Source: Streptomyces sp. NBC_01591 (GTDB lineage Bacteria; Actinomycetota; Actinomycetes; Streptomycetales; Streptomycetaceae). From it: a stretch of DNA of 64,000 nucleotides. Position numbers and translations under genes: made by a program. The stretch is taken from positions 8,246,001 through 8,310,000 of the forward strand of contig NZ_CP109327.1 in assembly GCF_035918155.1 (NCBI RefSeq). Reading direction: 5' to 3'. The notes below the pieces were generated by a model. The model was not told the DNA's origin. It saw nothing but the letters and a program-made list of their open reading frames with translations, and did not search any database. Numbering within the stretch: position 1 is the stretch's first letter; every line of letters starts with the position of its first letter. Positions 1 through 8,575 of the stretch are shown piece by piece.

Positions 1-318
1 GAGTGCGGAGGGCAGCAGCCCCGCCTCGCCCAGCCGGCCGGCCAGTTCGCCTCCGCAGTCCGGGCCCAGCCCGCGCAACTGCACATTGCCGCGCGAAGTG
101 AGATGCAACTCACCATCGCCCAGGCTCTCCGCCAGCGCCCCCAGGGCATCCGCCTGTGCCGCGGTCAGCAGACCGCCGGGAACACGGACGCGGGCCAGAG
201 CGCCGTCGTCCGCCCGGTGCAGCCGCAGCGTGCCGGGGCAGGCGTCACCGCGGTCCCGGGCAGACGCGTCTCCGGGCAGCGAAGGCGAAGTGGCAGGTGG
301 GGGCATGGCGGCGAGCAT
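1..318 (-). CDS. cobG: Precorrin-3B synthase CobG, N-terminal part (runs off the window)
   Basis: The reverse strand encodes 106 residues from an ATG at 318 (an alternative ATG lies at 306) to the window edge. The segment GTLRLHRADDGALARVRVPG followed by residues reading LHLTSRGNVQLRGL matches the first ferredoxin-like half domain of the nitrite/sulfite-reductase superfamily as found in CobG, which hydroxylates precorrin-3A to precorrin-3B in aerobic cobalamin synthesis using a 4Fe-4S cluster. The cluster-binding cysteines would lie beyond the window. It diverges from the cobalamin riboswitch and cobN, which supports the assignment. The first ~35 residues look like an unconserved leader. Family assignment is firm; the exact start is not. 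Confidence 0.82.
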   Translation of the reverse strand, partial: MLAAMPPPATSPSLPGDASARDRGDACPGTLRLHRADDGALARVRVPGGLLTAAQADALGALAESLGDGELHLTSRGNVQLRGLGPDCGGELAGRLGEAGLLPSAL

Positions 319-387
319 ACCGACCATCTGACCAGATCCGTATGTCCTCCATCAGTTGACCGGCCCTTACTATGCCTAGTGACGGGC

Positions 388-560
388 CATCCGGCACGTC
401 GTCGCCACAGACGGCGACAGGGGAGGAAGTCCGGTGCAATTCCGGCACGGTCCCGCCACTGTGAGCCCGGCCCCGGCCGGGCGAGTCAGGAACTCCCTTC
501 CCCGGCCCTCGACTCCGTCGAGCAGGGGAGACTCCATTCCGACACCGCCCGGGGCGTGGA
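388..560 (+). promoter_or_regulatory. Cobalamin (AdoCbl) riboswitch upstream of cobN
   Basis: The leader between cobG and cobN contains the core of a B12 riboswitch: a GGTGCAATTCCGGCACGG stretch at 433-450, then the B12 box GCCACTG at 455-461 followed by TGAGCCCGG, a GC-rich P-stem, and GAGTCAGGAACTC near 484-496. About 90 nt separate the end of the aptamer from the cobN start, enough for an expression platform that hides the ribosome binding site. In this class ligand binding lowers expression of the downstream B12-synthesis or cobalt-handling gene. Boundaries are approximate. Confidence 0.88.
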
Positions 561-585
561 CACCCCGAGGAAGGCCCGACGCCGC

Positions 586-3500
586 ATGATCCTGCTCCTG
601 TCGACGTCCGACACCGACCTGCTCAGCGCCCGCTCCTCGGACGGCCCGGTCTCCTACCGCTACGCCAACCCCTCCCGGCTCCCGCTCCAGGACCTTCCCC
701 AGCTCCTGGACGGCGTCGACCTGGTCGTCGTGCGCCTCCTCGGCGGCGTACGCGCCTGGCAGGACGGCCTCGACCAAGTGCTCTCCACCGGACGCCCCGT
801 CGTCGTCCTCACCGGCGAACAGGCCCCCGACGCCCAGCTGATGGCCGCCTCCACGGTTCCCATCGGCATCGCCGCCGAGGCCCATGCCTATCTGGCCCAC
901 GGCGGGCCCGCCAACCTGGACCAGCTCGCCCGCTTCCTCTCCGACACCGTCCTGCTCACCGGCCACGGCTTCGCACCGCCCGCCCCGGCACCCTCCTGGG
1001 GCCCGCTGGAGCGCACCCCCCGCCGCACCGACGGCCCGGTCGTCGCCGTGCTCTACTACCGCGCCCACCACATGAGCGGCAACACCGAGTTCGTCGACGC
1101 CCTGTGCCGTGCCGTCGAGGACGCGGGCGCCCGCGCGCTGCCGCTGTACGTCGCCTCGCTGCGCACCCCCGAGCCCGAACTCATCGAAGAGCTGCGCGCC
1201 GCCGACGCCATCGTGACCACCGTCCTCGCCGCGGGCGGCACCCGGCCGGCCGAGGCGTCGGCGGGCGGCGACGACGAGTCCTGGGACGCGGGCGTCCTCA
1301 GCGGCCTCGACGTACCCATCCTCCAGGCGCTCTGCCTCACCGGTTCGCGCACCGACTGGGAAGGCAACGACGAGGGCGTCTCCCCGCTCGACGCCGCCAG
1401 CCAGATCGCGGTCCCCGAGTTCGACGGCCGTCTGATCACCGTGCCGTTCTCGTTCAAGGAGATCGACGAGGACGGCCTGCCCGCGTACGTCGCCGACACC
1501 GAGCGCGCCGCCCGCGTCGCCGGTATCGCCGTGCGGCACGCCCGGCTGCGCCACATCCCGGCCGCCGAGAAGCGGATCGCGCTCGTGCTGTCCGCGTACC
1601 CGACCAAGCACTCCCGGATCGGCAATGCCGTCGGTCTCGACACCCCGGCCAGCGCCGTCGCTCTGCTGCGCCGCCTCCAGGAGCAGGGATACGACTTCGG
1701 TACGGAGGAGGTCCCCGGCCTCGTGTCGGGCGACGGCGACGAGCTGATCCGCGCGCTGATCGAGGCGGGCGGACACGACCAGGAGTGGCTCACCGAGGAG
1801 CAGTTGGCCCGCAACCCGGTCCGGATCCCGGCCGCCGACTACCGGCGCTGGTACGCGACCCTCCCGGCCGAACTCCGCGAGGCCGTCGAGCAGCACTGGG
1901 GCCCCGCCCCGGGCGAGATGTTCGTGGACCGGTCCCGCAACCCGGAGGGCGACATCGTCCTCGCCGCCCTGCGCCGCGGCAATCTGCTCATCCTCATCCA
2001 GCCGCCGCGCGGCTTCGGCGAGAACCCGATCGCGATCTACCACGACCCCGACCTGCCGCCCTCGCACCACTACCTGGCCGCCTACCGCTGGATCGCCGCC
2101 CCGGCCGACGACAACGGCTTCGGCGCCGACGCGATGATCCACCTCGGCAAGCACGGCAACCTGGAGTGGCTGCCCGGCAAGAACGCCGGCCTCTCCGCCG
2201 CCTGCGGCCCCGACGCGGCTCTCGGCGACCTCCCGTTGATCTACCCGTTCCTGGTCAACGACCCGGGCGAGGGAACGCAGGCCAAGCGGCGCGTCCACGC
2301 CACCCTCGTGGACCACCTCGTACCGCCGATGGCGCGTGCCGACAGCTACGGGGACATCGCCCGGCTCGAACAACTCCTGGACGAGCACGCCCAGATCGCG
2401 GCGATGGACCCGGCGAAGCTCCCGGCGATCCGCGCACAGATCTGGACCCTGATCCAGGCCGCCAAGCTCGACCACGACCTGGGACTCGAAGACCGCCCCG
2501 AGGACGAGGGCTTCGACGAGTTCATCATGCATCTCGACGGCTGGCTCTGTGAGATCAAGGACGCCCAGATCCGCGACGGTCTGCACGTCCTGGGCGGCGC
2601 CCCGGCCGGTGCCGACCGGGTCAACCTCGTCCTCGCGATCCTGCGGGCCCGCCAGATCTGGGGCGGCACGGCCTCCCTGCCGGGCCTGCGCGAGGCCCTG
2701 GGGCTCGACGAGTCCGCCGCGACCCGCGTCACCGCCGACGAGGCCGAGGAGCGGGCCCGCGCACTGGTCCAGGCGATGGAGGACGCGGACTGGTCCCCGG
2801 ACGCCGTCGCCGAGGTGGCGGCCGGGCACCCGCGGCCCGTCGCCGACATCCTCGACTTCGCGGCCCGCGAGGTGGTACCGCGGCTCGCCGCCACCACCGA
2901 CGAACTCGACCACGCCCTCCACGCGCTGGACGGCGGCTTCGTCCCCGCCGGACCCTCGGGCTCCCCGCTCCGCGGCCTGGTCAATGTCCTGCCGACCGGC
3001 CGCAACTTCTACTCCGTCGACCCCAAGGCCGTACCCTCGCGCCTCGCCTGGGAGACCGGCCAGGCCCTGGCGGACTCGCTCCTGGAGCGCTACCGCACCG
3101 ACAACGGCGACTGGCCCACCTCGGTCGGCCTGTCCCTGTGGGGCACGAGCGCGATGCGCACCGCCGGTGACGACGTCGCCGAAGCCTTCGCCCTGCTCGG
3201 CGTCCGCCCGGTCTGGGACGACGCCTCGCGGCGCGTCACCGGCCTGGAGGCGATCCCGCCGGCCGAACTCGGCCGCCCGCGCATCGACGTCACCCTGCGC
3301 ATCAGCGGTTTCTTCCGCGACGCCTTCCCGCACACCATCGGCCTCCTCGACGACGCGGTCCGTCTCGCCGCCTCCCTGGACGAGCCGGCCGAGCAGAACC
3401 ACGTACGCGCCCACACCCAGGCCGACCTGGCCGCCCACGGCGACGAACGCCGCGCCACCACCCGTATCTTCGGCTCCCGTCCCGGTACGTACGGCGCCGG

Positions 3501-4182
3501 TCTGCTCCAGCTCATCGACTCCCGCGACTGGCGCACCGACGCGGACCTCGCCGAGGTCTACACGGTGTGGGGCGGCTACGCCTACGGACGCGAACTCGAC
3601 GGCCGCCCGGCCCGCGAGGAGATGGAAACGGCGTACAAGCGCATCGCGGTCGCGGCGAAGAACACCGACACCCGCGAACACGACATCGCCGACTCGGACG
3701 ACTACTTCCAGTACCACGGCGGCATGGTGGCCACCGTTCGTGCCCTGCGCGGCACCGCCCCGGAGGCGTACATCGGCGACTCCACCCGCCCCGAGACGGT
3801 CCGCACCCGCACCCTGGTAGAGGAGACGTCCCGCGTCTTCCGCGCCCGGGTGGTGAACCCCAAGTGGATCGAGGCGATGCGGCGGCACGGCTACAAGGGC
3901 GCCTTCGAACTTGCCGCCACCGTCGACTACCTCTTCGGTTACGACGCGACGACGGGCGTGGTCGCCGACTGGATGTACGACAAGCTCACCGAGACGTACG
4001 TCCTGGACCCGGCCAACCGCGAGTTCCTCCAGCAGGCCAACCCCTGGGCCTTGCACGGCATCGCGGAACGCCTCCTGGAGGCGGAGTCCCGCGGCATGTG
4101 GGCCAAGCCCGACCCGGCGATCCTCGACGCCCTGCGCCAGGCGTACCTGGAGACGGAGGGCAACCTGGAGGGCGAGGACTGA
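586..4182 (+). CDS. cobN: Cobaltochelatase subunit CobN
   Basis: A 1198-residue protein of the CobN/magnesium-chelatase H-subunit family, the large subunit of the ATP-dependent chelatase that inserts cobalt into hydrogenobyrinic acid a,c-diamide in the aerobic cobalamin pathway. The start is the ATG at 586 (MILLLSTSDTDLLSARSS), preceded by GAGGAAGG; the frame is open to about position 103, but that would place the riboswitch inside the coding sequence, so the long form is rejected. Recognisable conserved stretches include IQPPRGFGENP, FGADAMIHLGKHGNLEWLPG and the C-terminal NPWALHGIAERLLEA. Length is normal for actinobacterial CobN (about 1200 residues). It is probably repressed by cobalamin through the leader and is followed by a strong hairpin. 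Confidence 0.95.
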   Translation: MILLLSTSDTDLLSARSSDGPVSYRYANPSRLPLQDLPQLLDGVDLVVVRLLGGVRAWQDGLDQVLSTGRPVVVLTGEQAPDAQLMAASTVPIGIAAEAHAYLAHGGPANLDQLARFLSDTVLLTGHGFAPPAPAPSWGPLERTPRRTDGPVVAVLYYRAHHMSGNTEFVDALCRAVEDAGARALPLYVASLRTPEPELIEELRAADAIVTTVLAAGGTRPAEASAGGDDESWDAGVLSGLDVPILQALCLTGSRTDWEGNDEGVSPLDAASQIAVPEFDGRLITVPFSFKEIDEDGLPAYVADTERAARVAGIAVRHARLRHIPAAEKRIALVLSAYPTKHSRIGNAVGLDTPASAVALLRRLQEQGYDFGTEEVPGLVSGDGDELIRALIEAGGHDQEWLTEEQLARNPVRIPAADYRRWYATLPAELREAVEQHWGPAPGEMFVDRSRNPEGDIVLAALRRGNLLILIQPPRGFGENPIAIYHDPDLPPSHHYLAAYRWIAAPADDNGFGADAMIHLGKHGNLEWLPGKNAGLSAACGPDAALGDLPLIYPFLVNDPGEGTQAKRRVHATLVDHLVPPMARADSYGDIARLEQLLDEHAQIAAMDPAKLPAIRAQIWTLIQAAKLDHDLGLEDRPEDEGFDEFIMHLDGWLCEIKDAQIRDGLHVLGGAPAGADRVNLVLAILRARQIWGGTASLPGLREALGLDESAATRVTADEAEERARALVQAMEDADWSPDAVAEVAAGHPRPVADILDFAAREVVPRLAATTDELDHALHALDGGFVPAGPSGSPLRGLVNVLPTGRNFYSVDPKAVPSRLAWETGQALADSLLERYRTDNGDWPTSVGLSLWGTSAMRTAGDDVAEAFALLGVRPVWDDASRRVTGLEAIPPAELGRPRIDVTLRISGFFRDAFPHTIGLLDDAVRLAASLDEPAEQNHVRAHTQADLAAHGDERRATTRIFGSRPGTYGAGLLQLIDSRDWRTDADLAEVYTVWGGYAYGRELDGRPAREEMETAYKRIAVAAKNTDTREHDIADSDDYFQYHGGMVATVRALRGTAPEAYIGDSTRPETVRTRTLVEETSRVFRARVVNPKWIEAMRRHGYKGAFELAATVDYLFGYDATTGVVADWMYDKLTETYVLDPANREFLQQANPWALHGIAERLLEAESRGMWAKPDPAILDALRQAYLETEGNLEGED

Positions 4183-4224
4183 CCCCCGGGCCCGGGACCG
4201 GACCACCGCACAGTGACCTGTGGT

Positions 4225-4256
4225 CGAGCCCCGGCCGGAAGGCCGGCCGGGGCTCG
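4225..4256 (+). terminator. Rho-independent-type hairpin after cobN
   Basis: A perfect 14-bp stem (CGAGCCCCGGCCGG at 4225-4238 pairing with 4243-4256) closed by an AAGG loop lies 43 nt after the cobN stop. There is no U-tract, as is usual for Streptomyces terminators. Confidence 0.8.
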
Positions 4257-4316
4257 TCGACCCTCCGTCAGCACAACCCTGTGGAAGTCATCCACGAGGT
4301 GCTGGAGCGTCACCGC

Positions 4317-5002
4317 ATGACCCTGCCCGATTCCGCCGTGTTCAAGTGGCGACGCGAGGACACCGTCCGGACGGCGGGGCTGCTCGCCGTGATCGCCGCC
4401 CTGCATGTGGTGGCGTTCGGTGTGCTGATCCTGCTTGTCGTCCCACAGCACTACGAGGTCGGTTCCACGACGTTCGGCATCGGGCTCGGGATCACCGCCT
4501 ACACGCTCGGCATGCGGCATGCCTTCGACGCGGATCACATCGCCGCCATCGACAACACGACCCGCAAGCTGATGGCCGATGGCAAGAGACCCGTGTCGGT
4601 CGGGTTCTGGTTCGCGCTCGGCCACTCCAGTGTGGTCATCGCCATGGCCGCGCTGGTTGACGGGGGAGCGCAGCTCGCCGGGGTGCTGCTCAACGAGAAT
4701 TCGGGCACGCATCAGGTCCTCGGTGTGGTCGGCACGACCGTCTCCGGTCCTTCCTCTACCTGATCGCCGCATTGAACCTTGTCGCGCTCGTCGGCACGAT
4801 CGAGCTGGTCACCGTACTGCACGACAAACTCGATCTGCGGGACTCGGTCACCGGCTGGATCTCGGGCCTCGACCTGGGCAACGTCGGCTACATCACCGTC
4901 GGACTCTTCGTGGTGGCGTGGGCGGTGGCATTGGCATTGGCGTACTGGAGATTTGCCGACGTCGAGCAACGCTGGACGGCCCGCGCCGCCGACAGCGCCT
5001 GA
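4317..5002 (+). pseudogene. HoxN/NixA-type nickel-cobalt permease, frameshifted and internally deleted
   Basis: The 5' part (ATG 4317) encodes a clear NiCoT-family N-terminus, including the metal-binding helix HAFDADHIAAIDNTTRK and the GHSSVV helix. At about 4745 one base is missing compared with the expected VSGSFLYLIAALNL: the frame hits TGA at 4761, while the expected residues continue in another frame. In that second frame LNLVALV is joined directly to GTIELVTVLHDKLDL and the normal C-terminus ending at 5002. About 130 residues usual in the family, including the LGFDTATEV and GMxLLDTxDG motifs, are absent. The locus therefore carries both a frameshift and a large deletion and should be dead as a transporter. 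Its place beside cobN fits a former cobalt-supply role. Confidence 0.85.
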
Positions 5003-5174
5003 TGCCGGTTTGCAACATCTCCCGGCCGCCCGGCGCGCGTCCTGGTTGCGCCATACGTGGTGAGTCCGCCGAGCCTCACGCCATTGCCCCAGGTAGACGC
5101 ACTGCCTCGCGAAGAGGCGTCACCCGTCCTGCCGCCGGGCATAGTGTCGCCCGTGGCGTGGAAGCGATCTACGC

Positions 5175-5411
5175 ATGACCGAAAGTGGCAGTCCTTACAT
5201 CTCTTCGCCCCGGATCACCGTGCTGGGAGTGCAGCCCGGTGACCCGCCCTTCCGCCTTGTGGAGATCGACGGGGAGGTGGTCAGCGCGGCAACATCGATG
5301 ATGGATGTGCTCGCCGCCGCCTCGGCCAGAGGAATCAGGATCCATGACCTCGACGACCCGAGCGTGGTGCGGTGGGTGGGTGGCGGCAAATTCCATTGGA
5401 GGCCGCACTGA
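5175..5411 (+). CDS. Small conserved-looking protein of unknown function, 78 aa
   Basis: A 78-residue acidic protein (MTESGSPYISSPRITVLGVQ at the N-terminus, GGGKFHWRPH at the end). Start ATG 5175 has a GGAAG element about 9 nt upstream and a possible TAGTGT -10 box near 5140. Codon use is typical of the host (strong GC3), which argues that it is a real gene. I recognise no domain; I have an impression that similar short proteins occur in other Streptomyces genomes but cannot verify it here. Confidence 0.6.
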   Translation: MTESGSPYISSPRITVLGVQPGDPPFRLVEIDGEVVSAATSMMDVLAAASARGIRIHDLDDPSVVRWVGGGKFHWRPH

Positions 5412-5752
5412 GAGTTGACCCATGGCGATGGGGCGGGCCGCCGGCCCGCCCGCTGCCGATGGTCGCGACAACAGCGGCCTTGATTCTCCGCAGGTCGATG
5501 ACGGACTCCTTCGGCGTTGTGTCGACGGCCGGCCCGCAGGAACACACGAACACCGACACGTGAACAGCGACGCGCGAACACCGGCACACGAACCCGAGCA
5601 CGCCATCACGGGTCGGAGCCGACGGCTCGACCGGCCCCGAACTCTCCTGCCTCGCACTGACGTTCCACGTACGTTTCGCTGACGTTTCGCTGACGTCGCG
5701 TATGCGGCCCCGCCGAGCCGGGGCCGCGACTACGGAGAGGGCTTCCGCGACC
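5412..5752. other. 341-nt intergenic stretch with short degenerate repeats
   Basis: No gene is supported here. Between about 5530 and 5600 the sequence repeats variants of ACACGAACACCG. At 5671-5692 the 11-mer ACGTTTCGCTG occurs twice in tandem, followed by a partial third copy. These lie beyond the 3' end of the dehydrogenase gene on the reverse strand. No strong hairpin was found. Confidence 0.5.
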
Positions 5753-6763
5753 TCAGGCCAACGACGCGGCGCGGGCGGGGTCGATCGCGTGCTGGAGAGG
5801 CTGGTCATGTATAAAGCGTCGGAGTTCGTCGAGCACAAGCTCTCCGAGACGATGACGTTCGGCCCCGAGGGCACCGCCGAGGTGGGGTGTCAGGACAACG
5901 TTGGGAAGGGTGAAGAGTGGCGAGTCATGGGCGGGAGGCTCCGGGTGCGTGACATCGAGTACGGCGGTGAGGTCGGGTCTGGCGCGCAGGACCTCCGCCG
6001 CGGCGGTCTCGTCGATGAGCGCGCCACGCGCGGTGTTGATCAGCGTCGCGCCCGGCTCCAGGGAGTTCAGCAGCCGTGCTCCGATCGTGCCGCGGGTCTC
6101 GGGCAGGAGCGGCGCGTGGAGGCTGACGACATGGCAGGTGGTGAACAACTCCTCGATGCCGACCAGCCGGACGCCCGCCCGCCGGGCGGTGTCCGGGGAG
6201 GCGATGGGATCCGTGGCGAGGATCTCGATGTCGAAGCGGGCGAGGTGGGCCGCGACGAGACGGCCGATGTGCCCGAGCCCCAGCAGGCCCACGCGTGACC
6301 GGTAGGCACCCGGCACGCGGGGGTTGTGAGGGAATCGGCGACTGCTCGCCACCTCCCGGCTGATGCGATGTACCTGCTTGAGTCCGAGGAGGACCTGAGC
6401 GAGAGTGAACTCCGCGACCGGGACGGCGTTGGCCGCGGCCGCGGAGACGATCGGAATGCCGCGTGCCCAGAAGGCGGGTGTGGTCAGGTGCCGCACGGAG
6501 CCCGCGGCGACGAGGACTGCCCGCAACCGAGGGGCATGCGAGAGGAAGGCGGCATCGAGTGCGGGCGCGCCCCAGCCCGTGAGCAGGACATCGACCCGTC
6601 GCAGCACGCCGGGATCCCTGTCGAGCTGCTGCCGTGTGACGGGTGGACCCTGCAGGTGCACGAGACGTTCGATTTCGGCTAGAACCTCCCGGGGGTACAC
6701 GTCCGCCCTGCGTTCTTCTTCCATGACCAACAGAGCTGTCGGTCTGCGTGCCGGCTCGTTCAT
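5753..6763 (-). CDS. D-isomer-specific 2-hydroxyacid dehydrogenase
   Basis: 336 residues from ATG 6763 (GAGGAG about 9 nt upstream). The NAD-binding motif GLLGLGHIGRLVAAHL is followed by an acidic residue (ATDPIAS), and the catalytic Arg (NTARGALIDE), Glu (DVTHPEPP) and His (TPHLGGA) of the family are all present, so it should be active as an NAD(P)-dependent 2-keto/2-hydroxyacid oxidoreductase. It is transcribed away from the sugar ABC importer and lyase genes; by context it may reduce a keto acid formed from uronic-acid catabolism, but substrate cannot be read from the sequence. Length matches the family. Confidence 0.9.
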   Translation of the reverse strand: MNEPARRPTALLVMEEERRADVYPREVLAEIERLVHLQGPPVTRQQLDRDPGVLRRVDVLLTGWGAPALDAAFLSHAPRLRAVLVAAGSVRHLTTPAFWARGIPIVSAAAANAVPVAEFTLAQVLLGLKQVHRISREVASSRRFPHNPRVPGAYRSRVGLLGLGHIGRLVAAHLARFDIEILATDPIASPDTARRAGVRLVGIEELFTTCHVVSLHAPLLPETRGTIGARLLNSLEPGATLINTARGALIDETAAAEVLRARPDLTAVLDVTHPEPPAHDSPLFTLPNVVLTPHLGGALGAERHRLGELVLDELRRFIHDQPLQHAIDPARAASLA

Positions 6764-7165
6764 GGCGTTACACTCCTCAGCTTTTCGCTGACAGGCCGTC
6801 AGCGAATCGACCCGTGAGCCCTGGTCGGGCGCGTGGGGAAATGTCTGACCCGATGTTGAAGATTGGCGCGGCTTGTTCGTTGCCTTGGCTGGCGTGCTTG
6901 CAGCACGATACATCGGATGATTGAAAAGACCTCGGGTGAAGATCGGTCACCCGGCGCTCGTGGTTCCGCTGACTGTCCCGTTCGTAAGCGATCGGCGCGC
7001 GGTCGGTCGATCGGCGTTCTGATCGGCCGAACTACCCACCCACCAGGTGTTTTAGTGAGGTAATCACTCCGCTCGTGGGGGTGTCGGGCGGTGGGAGAGG
7101 GGTGTGGGGGTGCGCCTGGCAAGGCTCTCGCGAGCCATCGCGAGATTTTTGCATTCATCGGACTA

Positions 7166-7194
7166 TTGACCACGGATTCGGACGCCGTTAGCGT
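7166..7194 (+). promoter_or_regulatory. Strong sigma-HrdB-like promoter of the ABC/lyase operon
   Basis: TTGACC at 7166-7171 and TAGCGT at 7189-7194 are separated by 17 nt, a near-consensus vegetative Streptomyces promoter, ending 52 nt before the start of the solute-binding protein gene. Confidence 0.8.
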
Positions 7195-7197
7195 CCC

Positions 7198-7212
7198 AGC
7201 AAGCGCTTTCCA
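7198..7212 (+). promoter_or_regulatory. LacI/GalR-type operator
   Basis: AGCAAGCGCTTTCCA surrounds the perfect palindrome AAGCGCTT (7201-7208), the core seen in many LacI/GalR-family operators. It starts 3 nt after the -10 box, overlapping the expected transcription start, so a bound repressor would block initiation. No LacI-family gene is in the window, so the regulator would act from elsewhere. Confidence 0.7.
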
Positions 7213-7246
7213 GGCTAGCTGTGATGCGGCGAAAACAGGAGTTGTC

Positions 7247-8575
7247 ATGCAGAGATCGCGGTGGATCGGTGCGGGTGTTCTCGCTTCCGCACTGGTCCTC
7301 ACCAGCTGTACATCAGGGCCTGCGGGAGTGGATGCCAAGCAGGACTCGAAGGCACCGCTCGAACTGTGGACCCGGACGACACCGGGCGGACCGGGAGAGC
7401 AGGGAGCGCTCAAGCTCGCTGCCGCCTTCGAGAAGTCCACTGGCTACAAGGTCAAGGTCACAGCGATCTTCGACGACTTCGAGACCAAGCTGCAGCAGCG
7501 GGCCGCGCAGAAGAACCTCCCCGACATCGTCATGAACGATGTGACACAGCTCGGCGCCATGCACAGCCAGGGCCTGCTCCGGGAGATCGACCTGGACAAG
7601 ATCAAGAACGGCAAGCAGGCCGTCGGCCAGGGGCTGGACTCCGGCAAGAGTGTGGACGGCAAGCAGTTCGGCCTGCCGTATTCGGCGCAGGCGTCCGCGC
7701 TGCTCATCCGCAAGGACTGGCGGGAGAAGCTGAAGCTCGAAGTCCCGCAGAGCTGGGACGACTTCGCCGCGATGGCCGAAGCCTTCACCACCAAGGACCC
7801 AGACGGCGACGGCAAGAAGAACACGTACGGTCTCGCCGCCCCGCTGTCCACCAAGCGCGGATACGCCTCCTGGTACTTCTCCAACTTCCTCTGGGCCGCG
7901 GGCGGAGACTTCATCACCGAGGCCGGGGGCGGCAAGTACAAGCCCGCGATGACCACGAAGGAATCGGTGCAGGCCGTGCAGTGGTTCCGTGACCTCGGTT
8001 GCAGGAACAAGGTCATCCAGCCGGGCGCCGTGACCATGGAGACCCCGCCCACCAACGAGACGTTCGAGGCGGGCCGGACCGGCATGTTCGTCGTCGGCCC
8101 GTATCTGCTGCCCCGCTTCGACGAGACCCTCGGCAAGGACAAGTACGAGGTCGTCCCGATGCCCAAGGGCCCGAAGGACGCCACCGTGCTGGCCGAGGGC
8201 GGGTCCATCTACCTGATGGCGGGCTCCGAGAACATGGCGGGCCAGGACGCCTTCGCCGACTTCGCCATCTCCGCCGAGGGCCAGAAGACCGGGATGGCGG
8301 GTGACACCGGCTTCACCGTGCAGCTGCCCGTCAACAAGACGGTGGACATCTCCAAGGTCCGTCCCGACCCCCGCTGGAAGACCTACGCCGAGATCTACCA
8401 GAACTCCGGTCGGTACGCGCCGTCCATCCCGAACTGGACTCCCGTCCGGCAGACGACCGCGGAGACCGTCAACGCGCTGATGGCCGACTGCGACCTGGAC
8501 ACCGGGACCAAGCTGAAGGAGCTCGACAAGCAGCTCGCCGACATCCTCAAGGAACAGGGAATCGCCGCGTCATGA
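7247..8575 (+). CDS. ABC sugar importer, extracellular solute-binding lipoprotein
   Basis: 442 residues from ATG 7247 with AGGAG upstream; the frame is open further upstream but the lipoprotein signal (hydrophobic stretch ending LTSC, Cys about residue 21) fixes the start. The body matches family-1 solute-binding proteins of carbohydrate ABC importers (for example PDIVMNDVTQLGAM, WDDFAAMAEAF, GSIYLMAGSENMAGQDA). It should be anchored outside the membrane and hand an oligosaccharide to the two permeases that follow. The stop overlaps the next start (ATGA). No ATPase gene is present; many actinobacterial sugar importers use a shared MsiK-type ATPase encoded elsewhere. Context suggests oligo-uronides or fucosylated oligosaccharides as substrate. 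Confidence 0.9.
   Translation: MQRSRWIGAGVLASALVLTSCTSGPAGVDAKQDSKAPLELWTRTTPGGPGEQGALKLAAAFEKSTGYKVKVTAIFDDFETKLQQRAAQKNLPDIVMNDVTQLGAMHSQGLLREIDLDKIKNGKQAVGQGLDSGKSVDGKQFGLPYSAQASALLIRKDWREKLKLEVPQSWDDFAAMAEAFTTKDPDGDGKKNTYGLAAPLSTKRGYASWYFSNFLWAAGGDFITEAGGGKYKPAMTTKESVQAVQWFRDLGCRNKVIQPGAVTMETPPTNETFEAGRTGMFVVGPYLLPRFDETLGKDKYEVVPMPKGPKDATVLAEGGSIYLMAGSENMAGQDAFADFAISAEGQKTGMAGDTGFTVQLPVNKTVDISKVRPDPRWKTYAEIYQNSGRYAPSIPNWTPVRQTTAETVNALMADCDLDTGTKLKELDKQLADILKEQGIAAS

Larger units (their letters stand above)
6764..7246. promoter_or_regulatory. 483-nt divergent control region
   Basis: The region separates the dehydrogenase from the ABC-importer operon. The right side holds the promoter and LacI-type operator described separately. 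An inverted repeat AGTGA-GGTAA-TCACT lies at 7054-7068 and could be another operator half-site pair. Several GATCGGC copies occur between 6940 and 7030. No convincing coding sequence was found on either strand. Confidence 0.5.

Noticed and set aside
103..585. N-terminal extension of CobN
   Set aside because: The extension would cover the cobalamin riboswitch and part of cobG; the conserved CobN N-terminus and a ribosome site lie at ATG 586.
376..4206. Very long open frame antisense to cobN (and similar antisense frames along most genes)
   Set aside because: High-GC codon bias keeps complementary frames open; the translations are Gly/Val/Arg-rich with no family resemblance, and the sense strand is a textbook CobN.
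6799..7440. Reverse-strand reading frame in the divergent promoter region
   Set aside because: No ribosome site, no protein-like features, and it overlaps the well-defined promoter, operator and lipoprotein signal on the other strand.
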